Source: Ruminococcus sp. Phil11
Lineage (GTDB): Bacteria > Bacillota > Clostridia > Oscillospirales > Ruminococcaceae
Direction of reading: 5' to 3'
DNA length: 64,000 nt
NCBI GenBank assembly: GCA_001940925.1
Contig: MSGZ01000042.1
Span: 128,970-192,969 of the forward strand
Positions 1 to 8,217 of the stretch are shown here, one piece after another. A model generated the notes under the pieces. That model saw only the letters and a list, made by a program, of their open reading frames with translations. It did not search any database and had not been told where the DNA came from. The number at the start of each line of letters is the position of its first letter. Position 1 is the first letter of the stretch. Position numbers and translations under genes: made by a program.

Positions 1-904
1 CGGTGCGCAGGCGCTTGCTTTGCAGCAGCGGCGCGAAAAGCTTGCAAAGCTTGGCTATTTTGCTGCGGAGCGCAAGCGTCCGGTACCGCCGCTGCCGAAG
101 AAGATCGGCATTGTGACCTCACGCAGCGGCGCGGCACTGCATGATATGCTGCAGATTCTGGAACGGCGGTTCCCGATCAGCAGCGTCTGCATTTATCCGG
201 CACTCGTGCAGGGCGACGATGCCCCTGCTTCGATCGCGGAGGCACTTCGCACAGCCGGGTCGGACGGCTGCGATGTGATCCTCATGGGACGCGGCGGCGG
301 ATCGAATGAGGATCTTTCCGCATTCCAGTCCGAGGAGGTCGCGGATGCGGTGTTCCGCTCGCCGGTACCGGTCATCAGTGCGGTCGGACATGAGACCGAC
401 CACTGCATCGCCGACGAGGTCGCTGACCTGCGCGCCCCGACGCCCTCTGCGGCGGCGGAGCTGGCTGTCCCTGACAAAAGCGTCCTGACCGCCGCGATCC
501 GCGCACAGGCCGAACGCGCTGAACGCGCCCTGACTGCCCTGACCGATGCAAAAGCCGCGGCACTCCGCGAACTTCAGAACCGGTTAAAGCAGCAGGATCC
601 GACCTTCGCGATCACAAGGCAGCAGGACAGGCTCTCTGCCCTCCGCGTCCGTCTTGACCATGCCGCGGAGAAAAAGCTTGCTGCCGATACACAGGCACTT
701 GCGCTGCTGCTGAACCGCATCGAGGCGGTCAGTCCGGTCGCGGTGCTGCAGCGCGGCTATGCGCTGGTCTATCACGATGAAAAGCTTGTGCGAGATGCCG
801 CTTCGCTCCATGCGGGCGACCCGCTGGAGATCCGGCTCGCAAACGGAACCGTCACCGCATCGGTCACGGGTATCCGGAAGGGAGATACATCAGATGAACT
901 TTGA
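1..904 (+). CDS. xseA: Exodeoxyribonuclease VII large subunit, 5' part outside window
   Basis: This is the catalytic subunit of exonuclease VII, which degrades single-stranded DNA from both ends in the cytoplasm. The reading frame is open from base 2 and enters without a start codon, so the N-terminal OB-fold is outside the window and about 300 residues remain. The central nuclease region is recognisable by KIGIVTSRSGAALHDM, the glycine-rich stretch MGRGGGSNEDLSAF and VISAVGHETDHCIADEVADLRAPTPSAAAE, all typical of XseA. A helical region and the family's C-terminal GYALV segment follow. The stop overlaps the xseB start by 11 bases, so the two subunits are translationally coupled. The TTG at 20 is an internal leucine codon and not a start. 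Confidence 0.95.
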   Translation, partial: GAQALALQQRREKLAKLGYFAAERKRPVPPLPKKIGIVTSRSGAALHDMLQILERRFPISSVCIYPALVQGDDAPASIAEALRTAGSDGCDVILMGRGGGSNEDLSAFQSEEVADAVFRSPVPVISAVGHETDHCIADEVADLRAPTPSAAAELAVPDKSVLTAAIRAQAERAERALTALTDAKAAALRELQNRLKQQDPTFAITRQQDRLSALRVRLDHAAEKKLAADTQALALLLNRIEAVSPVAVLQRGYALVYHDEKLVRDAASLHAGDPLEIRLANGTVTASVTGIRKGDTSDEL

Positions 905-1091
905 AGAAGGAATGCGGCAGCTTGCTGAGATCGCGGAAAAGCTCGAAGCAGGCGGCCTGCCGCTGGAGGAAGCCGTGCGGCTATACGGCGAGGGCGCAAA
1001 GCTCGCCGAAAGCTGCCAGAAGGAGCTTGAACAGGCAAAGCTGACGGTTTCCGAATACACAAAGCCTGCCGCAGAACCGGCAAATACCTGA
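894..1091 (+). CDS. xseB: Exodeoxyribonuclease VII small subunit
   Basis: This 65-residue protein is the small helical subunit of exonuclease VII. It starts with MNFEEGMRQLAEIAEKLE and continues with GGLPLEEAVRLYGEGAKLA, the standard XseB helix-turn-helix pattern, and its length is normal for the family. The ATG at 894 lies inside the end of xseA and is preceded by GGGAGA, which fixes the start. A longer frame begins upstream inside xseA but has no support. Dxs follows after 41 bases. Confidence 0.95.
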   Translation: MNFEEGMRQLAEIAEKLEAGGLPLEEAVRLYGEGAKLAESCQKELEQAKLTVSEYTKPAAEPANT

Positions 1092-1132
1092 AACGCAGCG
1101 GCATACCCCGTGTATGCCGGACGGAGAAGAAA

Positions 1133-3043
1133 ATGAACAGAGAACGTCTAATCACGGCGACGCCCGTTCCTGAGCTTCGGAACATGAAGCTGCCGGACGA
1201 TCTGCAGAAGCTGACGCTCCCCCAATGCGAAGCACTGTGCGAAAAGATCCGCAAGCTGCTGATCGACACAGTGCTGCAGACAGGCGGACATCTGTCCTCC
1301 AATCTGGGCGTGGTGGAGCTGACGCTCGCGCTGCACCGGCACTTTCATTCCCCGCAGGACAGGCTCGTCTGGGATGTCGGGCATCAGGCCTATGTCCACA
1401 AGATCCTGACCGGACGCGCCGGAAGACTTCCGGAGCTCAGACAGGAGAACGGCCTTGCCGGCTTCCCGAAGCCCTCGGAATCCGTGCATGATACTTTTAT
1501 CACCGGCCACAGCAGCACTGCTGTCTCCGCGGCCTTCGGCATGGCGGAAGCAATGCGGATGTCCGGCGATACAACGCATTATGCGGTCGCGGTCGTCGGC
1601 GACGGTGCGATGACCGGCGGCATGGTATACGAGGGACTCAACAATGCCGGCAAAACGAAAACGAACCTGATCGTCATTCTCAATGACAACAATCAGGCGA
1701 TCTCGAAAAACACCGGCGCGATCGCAAAATATCTGACAAGGATCCGCAGCAGCTCCGACTATGTCCGCGCGAAGTGGAAGGTCGAGAGCGTCATCCGCAA
1801 GACGCCGGCGATCGGCGATATGCTTGCGGTCAAGCTGAAAAATACAAAGGACAGAATGCGCCACAACCTCGTGCAGTCCACGATTTTCGAGGATCTCGGC
1901 TTTGTGTATCTGGGACCCGTGGACGGCCACGATATGGAGGCACTGGACGATGTGCTCGAAGTCGCGAAAAGCTACCGCAGACCCGTTCTCGTCCATGTCA
2001 ACACGGTCAAGGGCAAGGGCTATAAACCCGCGGAGGACAACCCCGGCGAGTATCACGGCGTCCCCCGCTGCGAGCATATCCATGCAGATATCGCGCGCGT
2101 CGATCTCGACGCGAAGGATCCGGAGCTCTCGATCGACGAATGCTTCTCGACCGTATTCGGACGGCATCTGACGGAGCTCGCCAGACAAGATGACCGGATC
2201 TGCGCCGTGACCGCCGCGATGAAATACGGCACCGGCCTGCAGTTCTTTGCTGCGGAGCATCCGGAGCGGTTCTATGACGTCGGCATTGCGGAACAGCACG
2301 CCGTCACCTTCTGCGCCGCGCTCGCGTCCATGAAAAAGCTCCCGGTTTTTGCTGTATATTCGACATTTTTGCAGCGCAGCTTCGACCAGCTCCTGCATGA
2401 TGCCGCGATCGCAGGCTATCATCTTGTGTTAGGCGTGGACCGCGCCGGACTGGTCGGCGAGGACGGCGAAACGCATCAGGGCATCTTCGATATCCCGATG
2501 CTGACCGCGATCCCCGGCTGCACGGTCTACTCCCCTGCCAATTACGCGGAACTGAAGCTCTGTCTCGGCCGCGCACTTTATGAGGACAAGGGTCTGGTCG
2601 CCGTCCGCTATCCGCGCGGCAAGGAGAAGGAGCATTCCGCGCTGAAGCCCGCGCCCGTCCTGACGCATGATGCAGGCAGCGAAACGCTCATCGTGACCTA
2701 CGGCAGACTGTCCGAGCAGGTCACGGAGGCAGCGGCAGAGCTCCGGCGCGAGGGCATCCCCTGCGGCGTGCTGCGGCTGACGAGAGTCTTTCCGCTGCCG
2801 GATGAGACCCTGAATATCGCAAAGCAGTATCAGAATATCTGCGTCTTTGAGGAGGGCAGCACCTCGGGCGGCATCGGCGAAAAGCTGGCTGCCATGCTGC
2901 TGATGAACGGCTGGAACGGCACGTTCCGATGTCATGCGATCAGCGGATTCGTGCAGCAGGCGTCCGTCAACGCCTGCCTTGCGAATGTCGGCCTGACAGA
3001 GCCCGATATCTGCGCTGCGGTCAGGGAGATGCACAATGGCTGA
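1133..3043 (+). CDS. dxs: 1-deoxy-D-xylulose-5-phosphate synthase
   Basis: Dxs condenses pyruvate and glyceraldehyde 3-phosphate into DXP, the first step of the MEP isoprenoid pathway, using thiamine diphosphate. The 636-residue length is normal. Visible family marks are GGHLSSNLGVVELTLALH, WDVGHQAYVHKILTGR, the thiamine diphosphate motif GDGAMTGGMVYEGLNNAG, and the transketolase pyrimidine-binding half with YDVGIAEQHAVTFCAALA and RYPRGK. The ATG at 1133 has a GGAGAAG ribosome-binding site. The stop overlaps tlyA by 8 bases. In many Firmicutes ispA sits between xseB and dxs; here it is absent. Confidence 0.96.
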   Translation: MNRERLITATPVPELRNMKLPDDLQKLTLPQCEALCEKIRKLLIDTVLQTGGHLSSNLGVVELTLALHRHFHSPQDRLVWDVGHQAYVHKILTGRAGRLPELRQENGLAGFPKPSESVHDTFITGHSSTAVSAAFGMAEAMRMSGDTTHYAVAVVGDGAMTGGMVYEGLNNAGKTKTNLIVILNDNNQAISKNTGAIAKYLTRIRSSSDYVRAKWKVESVIRKTPAIGDMLAVKLKNTKDRMRHNLVQSTIFEDLGFVYLGPVDGHDMEALDDVLEVAKSYRRPVLVHVNTVKGKGYKPAEDNPGEYHGVPRCEHIHADIARVDLDAKDPELSIDECFSTVFGRHLTELARQDDRICAVTAAMKYGTGLQFFAAEHPERFYDVGIAEQHAVTFCAALASMKKLPVFAVYSTFLQRSFDQLLHDAAIAGYHLVLGVDRAGLVGEDGETHQGIFDIPMLTAIPGCTVYSPANYAELKLCLGRALYEDKGLVAVRYPRGKEKEHSALKPAPVLTHDAGSETLIVTYGRLSEQVTEAAAELRREGIPCGVLRLTRVFPLPDETLNIAKQYQNICVFEEGSTSGGIGEKLAAMLLMNGWNGTFRCHAISGFVQQASVNACLANVGLTEPDICAAVREMHNG

Positions 3044-3770
3044 ACGGCTCGATACCGCACTGACGGCAAAGGGGCTCTGCAGCAGCCGGAACCGTGCCCA
3101 GACGCTCATCAGCGAGGGGCATGTCACGGTCAACGGCGTTGTCTGCATGAAGGCCTCGCAGAAGGTCGCAGACACGGATAAGATCGCCGTCACGGAGGCA
3201 CTTCCGTTTGTCGGGCGCGGCGGCTATAAGCTGCGGTACGCGCTCGCGGAATTTGCGATCCGTGTTGACGGCCTGCGCTGTCTGGATATCGGTGCATCGA
3301 CCGGAGGCTTTACCGACTGTATGCTGCAGCACGGCGCTGCGCATGTGCTCGCTGTTGACGTCGGACACGACCAGCTTGCACAGGAGCTCCGGGCGGATCC
3401 CCGCGTGACCGTTATGGAGGGCACCGACCTGCGGATGCTTCCCGCCGATGCCGAGGGTCTCCCCGCGGATTTCGCATCCTGCGACGTTTCGTTCATCTCG
3501 CTCCGGCAGATCATCCCGCATTTGCCGCGGCTCCTGACGGAAACCGGAACCGCCGTGCTGCTCGTCAAGCCGCAGTTTGAAGCCGGAAGACGTGCACTGA
3601 ACAAGCACGGCGTCGTGAAAGACGACAGGCTCCGTCAGCAGGTAATGCGCGATATCATGGACTGCTGTGCCGCAAACGGCCTGATACCGTCAGGAACCTG
3701 TGAATCCCCGATCAAGGGCGGCAGCGGCAATACGGAATATTTGCTTTATGTGAAAAGGGTACCGCAATGA
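3036..3770 (+). CDS. tlyA: TlyA-family rRNA 2'-O-methyltransferase
   Basis: This 244-residue protein combines an N-terminal S4 RNA-binding domain (about residues 1-60, RLDTALTAKGLCSSRNRAQ) with an FtsJ-like SAM methyltransferase. TlyA proteins 2'-O-methylate cytidines in 16S and/or 23S rRNA. The RGGYKLRYAL segment joins the domains, CLDIGASTGGFTDCML is the SAM loop, and LLVKPQFEAGR carries the catalytic lysine region. The gene overlaps dxs upstream and nadK downstream (ATGA), so it belongs to one operon. The rRNA target cannot be read from the sequence, and hemolysin annotations of this family are historical. Confidence 0.9.
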   Translation: MAERLDTALTAKGLCSSRNRAQTLISEGHVTVNGVVCMKASQKVADTDKIAVTEALPFVGRGGYKLRYALAEFAIRVDGLRCLDIGASTGGFTDCMLQHGAAHVLAVDVGHDQLAQELRADPRVTVMEGTDLRMLPADAEGLPADFASCDVSFISLRQIIPHLPRLLTETGTAVLLVKPQFEAGRRALNKHGVVKDDRLRQQVMRDIMDCCAANGLIPSGTCESPIKGGSGNTEYLLYVKRVPQ

Positions 3771-4657
3771 TTTGTGTGATTGATCCGAATCTTACCAAAG
3801 CGGCAGCGATCGAAACTGCTGTATGCGTATGCGAACGGCTGACGCTGCTCGGCGCGGAGGTACGCATGGCAGAGAGCACCCGGCCGCAGATGCCGGATAC
3901 GGCAGACGTTCGCTTTCTTCCTGCGGATACGGTCCTTGACGGTGCCGATTTTGTCATTGCGATCGGCGGCGACGGCACGATCCTGCGCGCCGCAGGCTGG
4001 ATCCTCGATGACGCGGTAAAGCACGGCACACCGCCGGTCAGACTGGTCGGCATCAACACCGGCACGCTCGGATTTCTGGCCGCATTCGAGGCATCGGAGC
4101 TTGACATGCTTGACCGGCTGAAAACCGGTCAGTATGCGATCTCGCACCGCATCATGCTGAAAGCCGCGATCTGCGGCGGTGAGCAGGACGGAGCGGAGAT
4201 CCATGTGCTCAATGATATTTACGCATCGCGCCTAAACGGCAGGATCTGCGATTTTGCGGTCTCCGTCGATGACCGGCAGATCGGTGTATACCGCGCAGAC
4301 GGCATCATTTTTTCAACGCCGACCGGCTCCTCTGCATATGCGCTGTCGGCAGGCGGCCCGGTCATGGAGCCCGATCTCGCGCTCATTGAAATGAACCTGA
4401 TCTGCCCGCATTCGCTCTTTGCGCGGCCGATGCTGTTCGCGCCGCAGAGAAGCATCCGCGTCACCTACCGCGGTGCCGGAGACGGCGGGCTCAATGTCCA
4501 TGCGGACGGTGCCCATGCGGCGGTGCTCCACAATGCGCAGTCCTTCACGGTGACCTGCTCGGAGCGTTACATGCCGTTTGTGGACTGCAAGGGCTCCGCA
4601 TTTTACGACGCGCTGAACGGCAAGCTCATGCGCCCGCTCAAGGGAATGCCGGAATAA
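3767..4657 (+). CDS. nadK: NAD kinase
   Basis: NAD kinase phosphorylates NAD+ at the 2' position of the adenosine ribose to make NADP+. The 296-residue protein has the family's GGDGTILRAA motif (about residues 66-75), then GINTGTLGFLAAFE, the NDIYASR segment, and the C-terminal TPTGSSAYALSAGGPV motif. The start overlaps the tlyA stop as ATGA. In Firmicutes nadK commonly sits between tlyA and argR, as here. A 51-base gap follows. Confidence 0.96.
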   Translation: MICVIDPNLTKAAAIETAVCVCERLTLLGAEVRMAESTRPQMPDTADVRFLPADTVLDGADFVIAIGGDGTILRAAGWILDDAVKHGTPPVRLVGINTGTLGFLAAFEASELDMLDRLKTGQYAISHRIMLKAAICGGEQDGAEIHVLNDIYASRLNGRICDFAVSVDDRQIGVYRADGIIFSTPTGSSAYALSAGGPVMEPDLALIEMNLICPHSLFARPMLFAPQRSIRVTYRGAGDGGLNVHADGAHAAVLHNAQSFTVTCSERYMPFVDCKGSAFYDALNGKLMRPLKGMPE

Positions 4658-4708
4658 ACAGGACAGGCAAACGTCAGTCATAACCGACAATCAAAGGGAG
4701 GCAGATTT

Positions 4709-5149
4709 ATGCACAATGCCAGACAGGAACTGATTTTACAGCTGATCGCATCCCATGAGGTCAGCACACAGGAAAAGCTGCGCGGCCTGCTTGAGGAACA
4801 CGGCTATTATGTCACGCAGGCAACGATCTCGCGTGATATCCGCCAGCTCAAGCTGCGGAAAAAGCGCACGGCATCCGGACAGAACTGCTATGCCAAGGCA
4901 CCGGCTGCGCCGGCAGCGCCGAACGGTCTGCTGCTGGATGTCATCGTCAGGATCGACTATGCAATGAATACCGTCGTCGTGACCTGCCATGCAGGCTCTG
5001 CGCAGGCTGCCTGTGCGGTGATCGACCGGCTGCAGCTGCCGGAGATCGTCGGAACGATCGCCGGCGACGACACGATCTTCATTCTGACGCGCTCTGAAAA
5101 CAATGCGAAGCAGCTTATCCATATACTCGAAACCCATATCTGGGGGTAA
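4709..5149 (+). CDS. argR: Arginine repressor / attenuator ArgR (AhrC)
   Basis: ArgR is an arginine-responsive hexameric DNA-binding regulator of arginine biosynthesis and catabolism. The 146-residue protein has the usual two domains: an N-terminal winged helix (RQELILQLIASHEVSTQEKL, then QATISRDIRQLKL) and a C-terminal arginine-binding, oligomerisation domain with the GTIAGDDTIFIL motif. The ATG at 4709 is preceded by AAGGGAGG at a good distance. Only 3 bases separate it from recN, the standard clostridial argR-recN pairing. No ARG box was identified in the window. Confidence 0.94.
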   Translation: MHNARQELILQLIASHEVSTQEKLRGLLEEHGYYVTQATISRDIRQLKLRKKRTASGQNCYAKAPAAPAAPNGLLLDVIVRIDYAMNTVVVTCHAGSAQAACAVIDRLQLPEIVGTIAGDDTIFILTRSENNAKQLIHILETHIWG

Positions 5150-5152
5150 ACC

Positions 5153-6829
5153 ATGTTAAAGGAACTTGCGATCGAAAACCTCGCAGTCATTGCCGCCGCG
5201 GAGATCCCGCTGGAACAGGGCTTCAATGCCTTTACCGGCGAGACCGGCGCGGGAAAATCCATTCTGATCCACGGCATACAGGCGGTACTCGGTCAGCGCA
5301 CAAGCAAGGACTTGGTACGGACAGGCTGCAAAAAGGCGGTCATCAGCGCACTGTTCTCGCCGCTGCCGGAGGAGACAAAGGCGATCCTTGCCGGATACGG
5401 CTATGATCCTTCGGACAACGAGCTGCTCCTGACGAGAGAGATCTCCTCGGACGGCGGCAGCAGCGGCAGGATCAACGGAAAGACCGCCCCCGCTTCCATG
5501 CTCCGGGAACTCGGCGAAACGCTTGTCACGATCCACGGGCAGCATGACAATCAGATCCTGCTGCATCCGGAACGGCATTTAGAGGTGCTCGACCGCTTCG
5601 GCGGCGATCCCGCACTGCTGAATGAATATCAGCAGGCCTTTCACGATCTGCAGGCCTGTGCAAGAACGCTCAATCAGCTGAAAAAGACCGAGCAGGAAAA
5701 AATGATCCGCCTGAAAACGCTGCAGGAAACGATCGGCGAGATCGGGGAGCTCGATCCCCAGCCGCAGGAGGACCGTCTGCTGGACGAGCAGTACCGTGCC
5801 GCCGCCAGAGCGGAGGATACCGCGGAGCTGGCTGCCGGCATCGGCAGAATGCTGACCGACGGCGAAGAAAACATCTCCGATGCGCTGGCGGCTGCCTGTG
5901 AGCAGCTCCGGAATCTCGCAGACGCGGAGCCGGAAGCCGAAGCACTCTGCGAACGGCTGAAGGCACTGAACATTGAACTGCGCGATATCGCGGACGAGGT
6001 CAGCGACTATGCAGGCGGACAGCTCTCCCCTGCCGAATTTCAGAAATTATCCGACCGCCGCAATGCCGTCAACAGCATGGCGGTGCATTATCATACCGAC
6101 GCAGACGGTCTGCGGCAGATCTATGCGGATGCGCTGAAAGAGATCGAAGCGATCGAAACGGATTCCGACCGGCTCCGCAGGCTGACCGAGGAACGCACGG
6201 AGCGTCTCCGCAATGTGACGGCACTCGCAAAAAAGCTGACCGCGCAGCGGCAGAAGCTCGCAGAGGTATTTGTGCGCCGCGTCGGAGAGGAGCTTGCTTA
6301 TCTGAATATGCCGCGCGTGCAGCTTTGCGTCGATCTGACGCAGGGCAAGCTGACGCCGACCGGCATGGACCGCGCGGAATTTCTGATCTCCGCGAACCCC
6401 GGCGAGCCGCCCAAGCCGATCGCGCAGATCGCGTCCGGCGGTGAGCTCTCCCGCATGATGCTCGCGCTGAAATCCGTCCTTGCGGAGCGCGACGCGATCC
6501 CGACGCTGATCTTTGACGAGATCGACACGGGCGTCAGCGGCAAGGCGGCACAGAAGATCGGCTTAAAGCTGCGCGCACTTTCGCAGCATCATCAGGTGAT
6601 CTGCGTCACCCACCTTGCACAGCTTGCGACGCAGGCAAATCATCATCTTCTGATCGAAAAGCACAGCACCGATACGGCCACGAACACCGAGGTCACCGTA
6701 CTGGAACGCAGCGGACGCATCGCGGAGATCGCCCGTATCATGGGCGGAGACGACAGCTCCGATCTGCTGCTCCGGACGGCAGAAGCCGCACTGGATGCGG
6801 CCGGTTCGCATGAAGGAGGAAGCGCATGA
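5153..6829 (+). CDS. recN: DNA repair ATPase RecN
   Basis: RecN is an SMC-like cytoplasmic ATPase recruited to DNA double-strand breaks. The 558-residue length is normal. The protein begins with LKELAIENLAVIAAAEIPLE and has a Walker A motif (GETGAGKSI), a long coiled-coil middle (about residues 150-370), then the ABC signature region (QIASGGELSRMMLALK), Walker B (LIFDEIDTGVSG) and CVTHLAQLA. The gene follows argR after 3 bases and its stop overlaps the next start (ATGA), which suggests cotranscription of the membrane acyltransferase. Confidence 0.95.
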   Translation: MLKELAIENLAVIAAAEIPLEQGFNAFTGETGAGKSILIHGIQAVLGQRTSKDLVRTGCKKAVISALFSPLPEETKAILAGYGYDPSDNELLLTREISSDGGSSGRINGKTAPASMLRELGETLVTIHGQHDNQILLHPERHLEVLDRFGGDPALLNEYQQAFHDLQACARTLNQLKKTEQEKMIRLKTLQETIGEIGELDPQPQEDRLLDEQYRAAARAEDTAELAAGIGRMLTDGEENISDALAAACEQLRNLADAEPEAEALCERLKALNIELRDIADEVSDYAGGQLSPAEFQKLSDRRNAVNSMAVHYHTDADGLRQIYADALKEIEAIETDSDRLRRLTEERTERLRNVTALAKKLTAQRQKLAEVFVRRVGEELAYLNMPRVQLCVDLTQGKLTPTGMDRAEFLISANPGEPPKPIAQIASGGELSRMMLALKSVLAERDAIPTLIFDEIDTGVSGKAAQKIGLKLRALSQHHQVICVTHLAQLATQANHHLLIEKHSTDTATNTEVTVLERSGRIAEIARIMGGDDSSDLLLRTAEAALDAAGSHEGGSA

Positions 6830-7983
6830 ATCCGGAGCCTGAATACGCAGCCCCGCCCCGCAGCGCGGACCGCCCCGCCCCGAAAAAGGTGCGCTATGCC
6901 GGCATTGACATCATCAAGATCCTTGCGCTGATCTTCGTCGTGACGGTGCATTCCTTTCTTCACACCGGCTTTTACAGCACGCCGATGACGGTTGATTTCG
7001 GCTTGTTTCAGACATTTTTCCGCTGGGCAGCATTCTGCTGCGTCCCGCTGTTCATGACCGTCACCGGCTATCTGATGAGCCGGAAAAAGCTGGAGCGCGG
7101 CTTTTACAAAGGAATGCTCCGCGTGCTGGCTGTTTATGTCATTGTCAGCATCATCTGCGTGATCTTTAACATTTTCTATCACAAATACGTCTATACGCCG
7201 TGGGCATTTATCCGCGGCCTGTTTATGTTCACCGATGCGCAGTACGGCTGGTACGTGGAGTATTACCTCAGCCTGTATCTGCTGATCCCGTTCATCAATC
7301 AGGCATACCACGGAATGCGCACGCGGCGGAACAAGCGCATCATGCTGATGACCGTATGCTTTCTGCTCCTGTTTGCGCAGTCCTTTTTCATCGGGACAGA
7401 GCTTGCAACGCAGATCAAACCGTTCCCGAACTTCTTTACGCGCGGCTATCCCTTTGCATATTATCTGATCGGCGCGTATCTGCGCGATTTTCCGCCGAAG
7501 CCGAAACGGAACCGCAAGCTCCGGTATTTTGCAGTATATTGCGCTACGCTGACATGGACATCGCTTGTCACATTTTATCAGTGCAGAAAGAATACCGAAA
7601 CCGGCGGCACATGGCGTCCGTGGCATAACGATGACTATGCTGCATGGCCCGTCGCGCTGATGACCGTCATGCTGTTCCTGATGCTGTTTGATATCAGGAT
7701 CCGCAGCAAAACGGCCTGTGCCGTGCTGAAACGGCTCAGCAATGCGACCTTCGCCGCATATCTCATATCCTATATTTTTGACTGCATCACATACCGCAGA
7801 CTGAACGAAACATATCAGGCTGTTCCGGAGAGATTCCGGCATGTTCCGTTTGCGGTTGCCAAAAACGTATTCTGGTCGATGCTCTGCGGCCTTGTGATTC
7901 AGGGCGGCTATGATCTCGCCGTGCTGCTGATCCGGAAACGGAAGGTGCAGAAATCCGCCTGCAGAGCCGAAAATCAATCTTGA
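6826..7983 (+). CDS. Membrane acyltransferase, family 3
   Basis: This 385-residue polytopic protein matches the acyltransferase-3 family, which O-acylates sugars or peptidoglycan at the membrane. A Pro-rich cytoplasmic N-terminus (about 25 residues) precedes GIDIIKILALIFVVTVHSFL, which holds the family's conserved first-helix His. About ten hydrophobic segments follow, with YGWYVEYYLSLYLLIPFINQ in the middle. The start overlaps the recN stop (ATGA). A terminator lies directly after the stop. The acceptor molecule cannot be inferred. The lack of a partner SGNH domain argues against an OatA-type fusion. Confidence 0.8.
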   Translation: MNPEPEYAAPPRSADRPAPKKVRYAGIDIIKILALIFVVTVHSFLHTGFYSTPMTVDFGLFQTFFRWAAFCCVPLFMTVTGYLMSRKKLERGFYKGMLRVLAVYVIVSIICVIFNIFYHKYVYTPWAFIRGLFMFTDAQYGWYVEYYLSLYLLIPFINQAYHGMRTRRNKRIMLMTVCFLLLFAQSFFIGTELATQIKPFPNFFTRGYPFAYYLIGAYLRDFPPKPKRNRKLRYFAVYCATLTWTSLVTFYQCRKNTETGGTWRPWHNDDYAAWPVALMTVMLFLMLFDIRIRSKTACAVLKRLSNATFAAYLISYIFDCITYRRLNETYQAVPERFRHVPFAVAKNVFWSMLCGLVIQGGYDLAVLLIRKRKVQKSACRAENQS

Positions 7984-8020
7984 CCCGCATTCTTTGCCCG
8001 CCGGCAGGATGCGGGTTTTC
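7983..8020 (+). terminator. Rho-independent terminator of the recN operon
   Basis: The arms ACCCGCAT (7983-7990) and ATGCGGGT (8009-8016) pair, with a further CCGCCGG-type pairing possibility in the loop, and TTTCTTTG follows. It lies immediately after the acyltransferase stop and separates the housekeeping operon from the serpin array. Confidence 0.8.
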
Positions 8021-8102
8021 TTTGACATATTTTACATATCAATCCAGCGGAATTTGTCTATCATTTGTGCAGTTTCCCGGTTACACCAAGAAAAAAAAAA
8101 TT

Positions 8103-8121
8103 ATTCGTATAGTATGCGAAT
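8103..8121. promoter_or_regulatory. Palindromic operator candidate before the serpin array
   Basis: The arms ATTCGTATA (8103-8111) and TATGCGAAT (8113-8121) form a 19-bp palindrome with one mismatch, centred on G8112. It ends on the first base of the -35 box, a position where a bound dimer would block RNA polymerase or where an activator could act. No matching copy was found before serpin 7. The binding protein is unknown. Confidence 0.5.
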
Positions 8122-8149
8122 TGAAACATCTTGCGCGAAGTGGTAAGAT
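8121..8149 (+). promoter_or_regulatory. Sigma-A-type promoter of the serpin array
   Basis: TTGAAA (8121-8126) and TAAGAT (8144-8149) are 17 bases apart. Transcription would start near 8156 and give a leader of about 60 bases with AAGGAGG (8205-8211) before the ATG at 8218. It is the only good promoter seen before the six serpin genes. Confidence 0.65.
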
Positions 8150-8217
8150 GAATATCAGAGGGCAACCCACCTTTTACGCAATCACTATGTTTTTTGATCA
8201 GACAAGGAGGAACGCGC

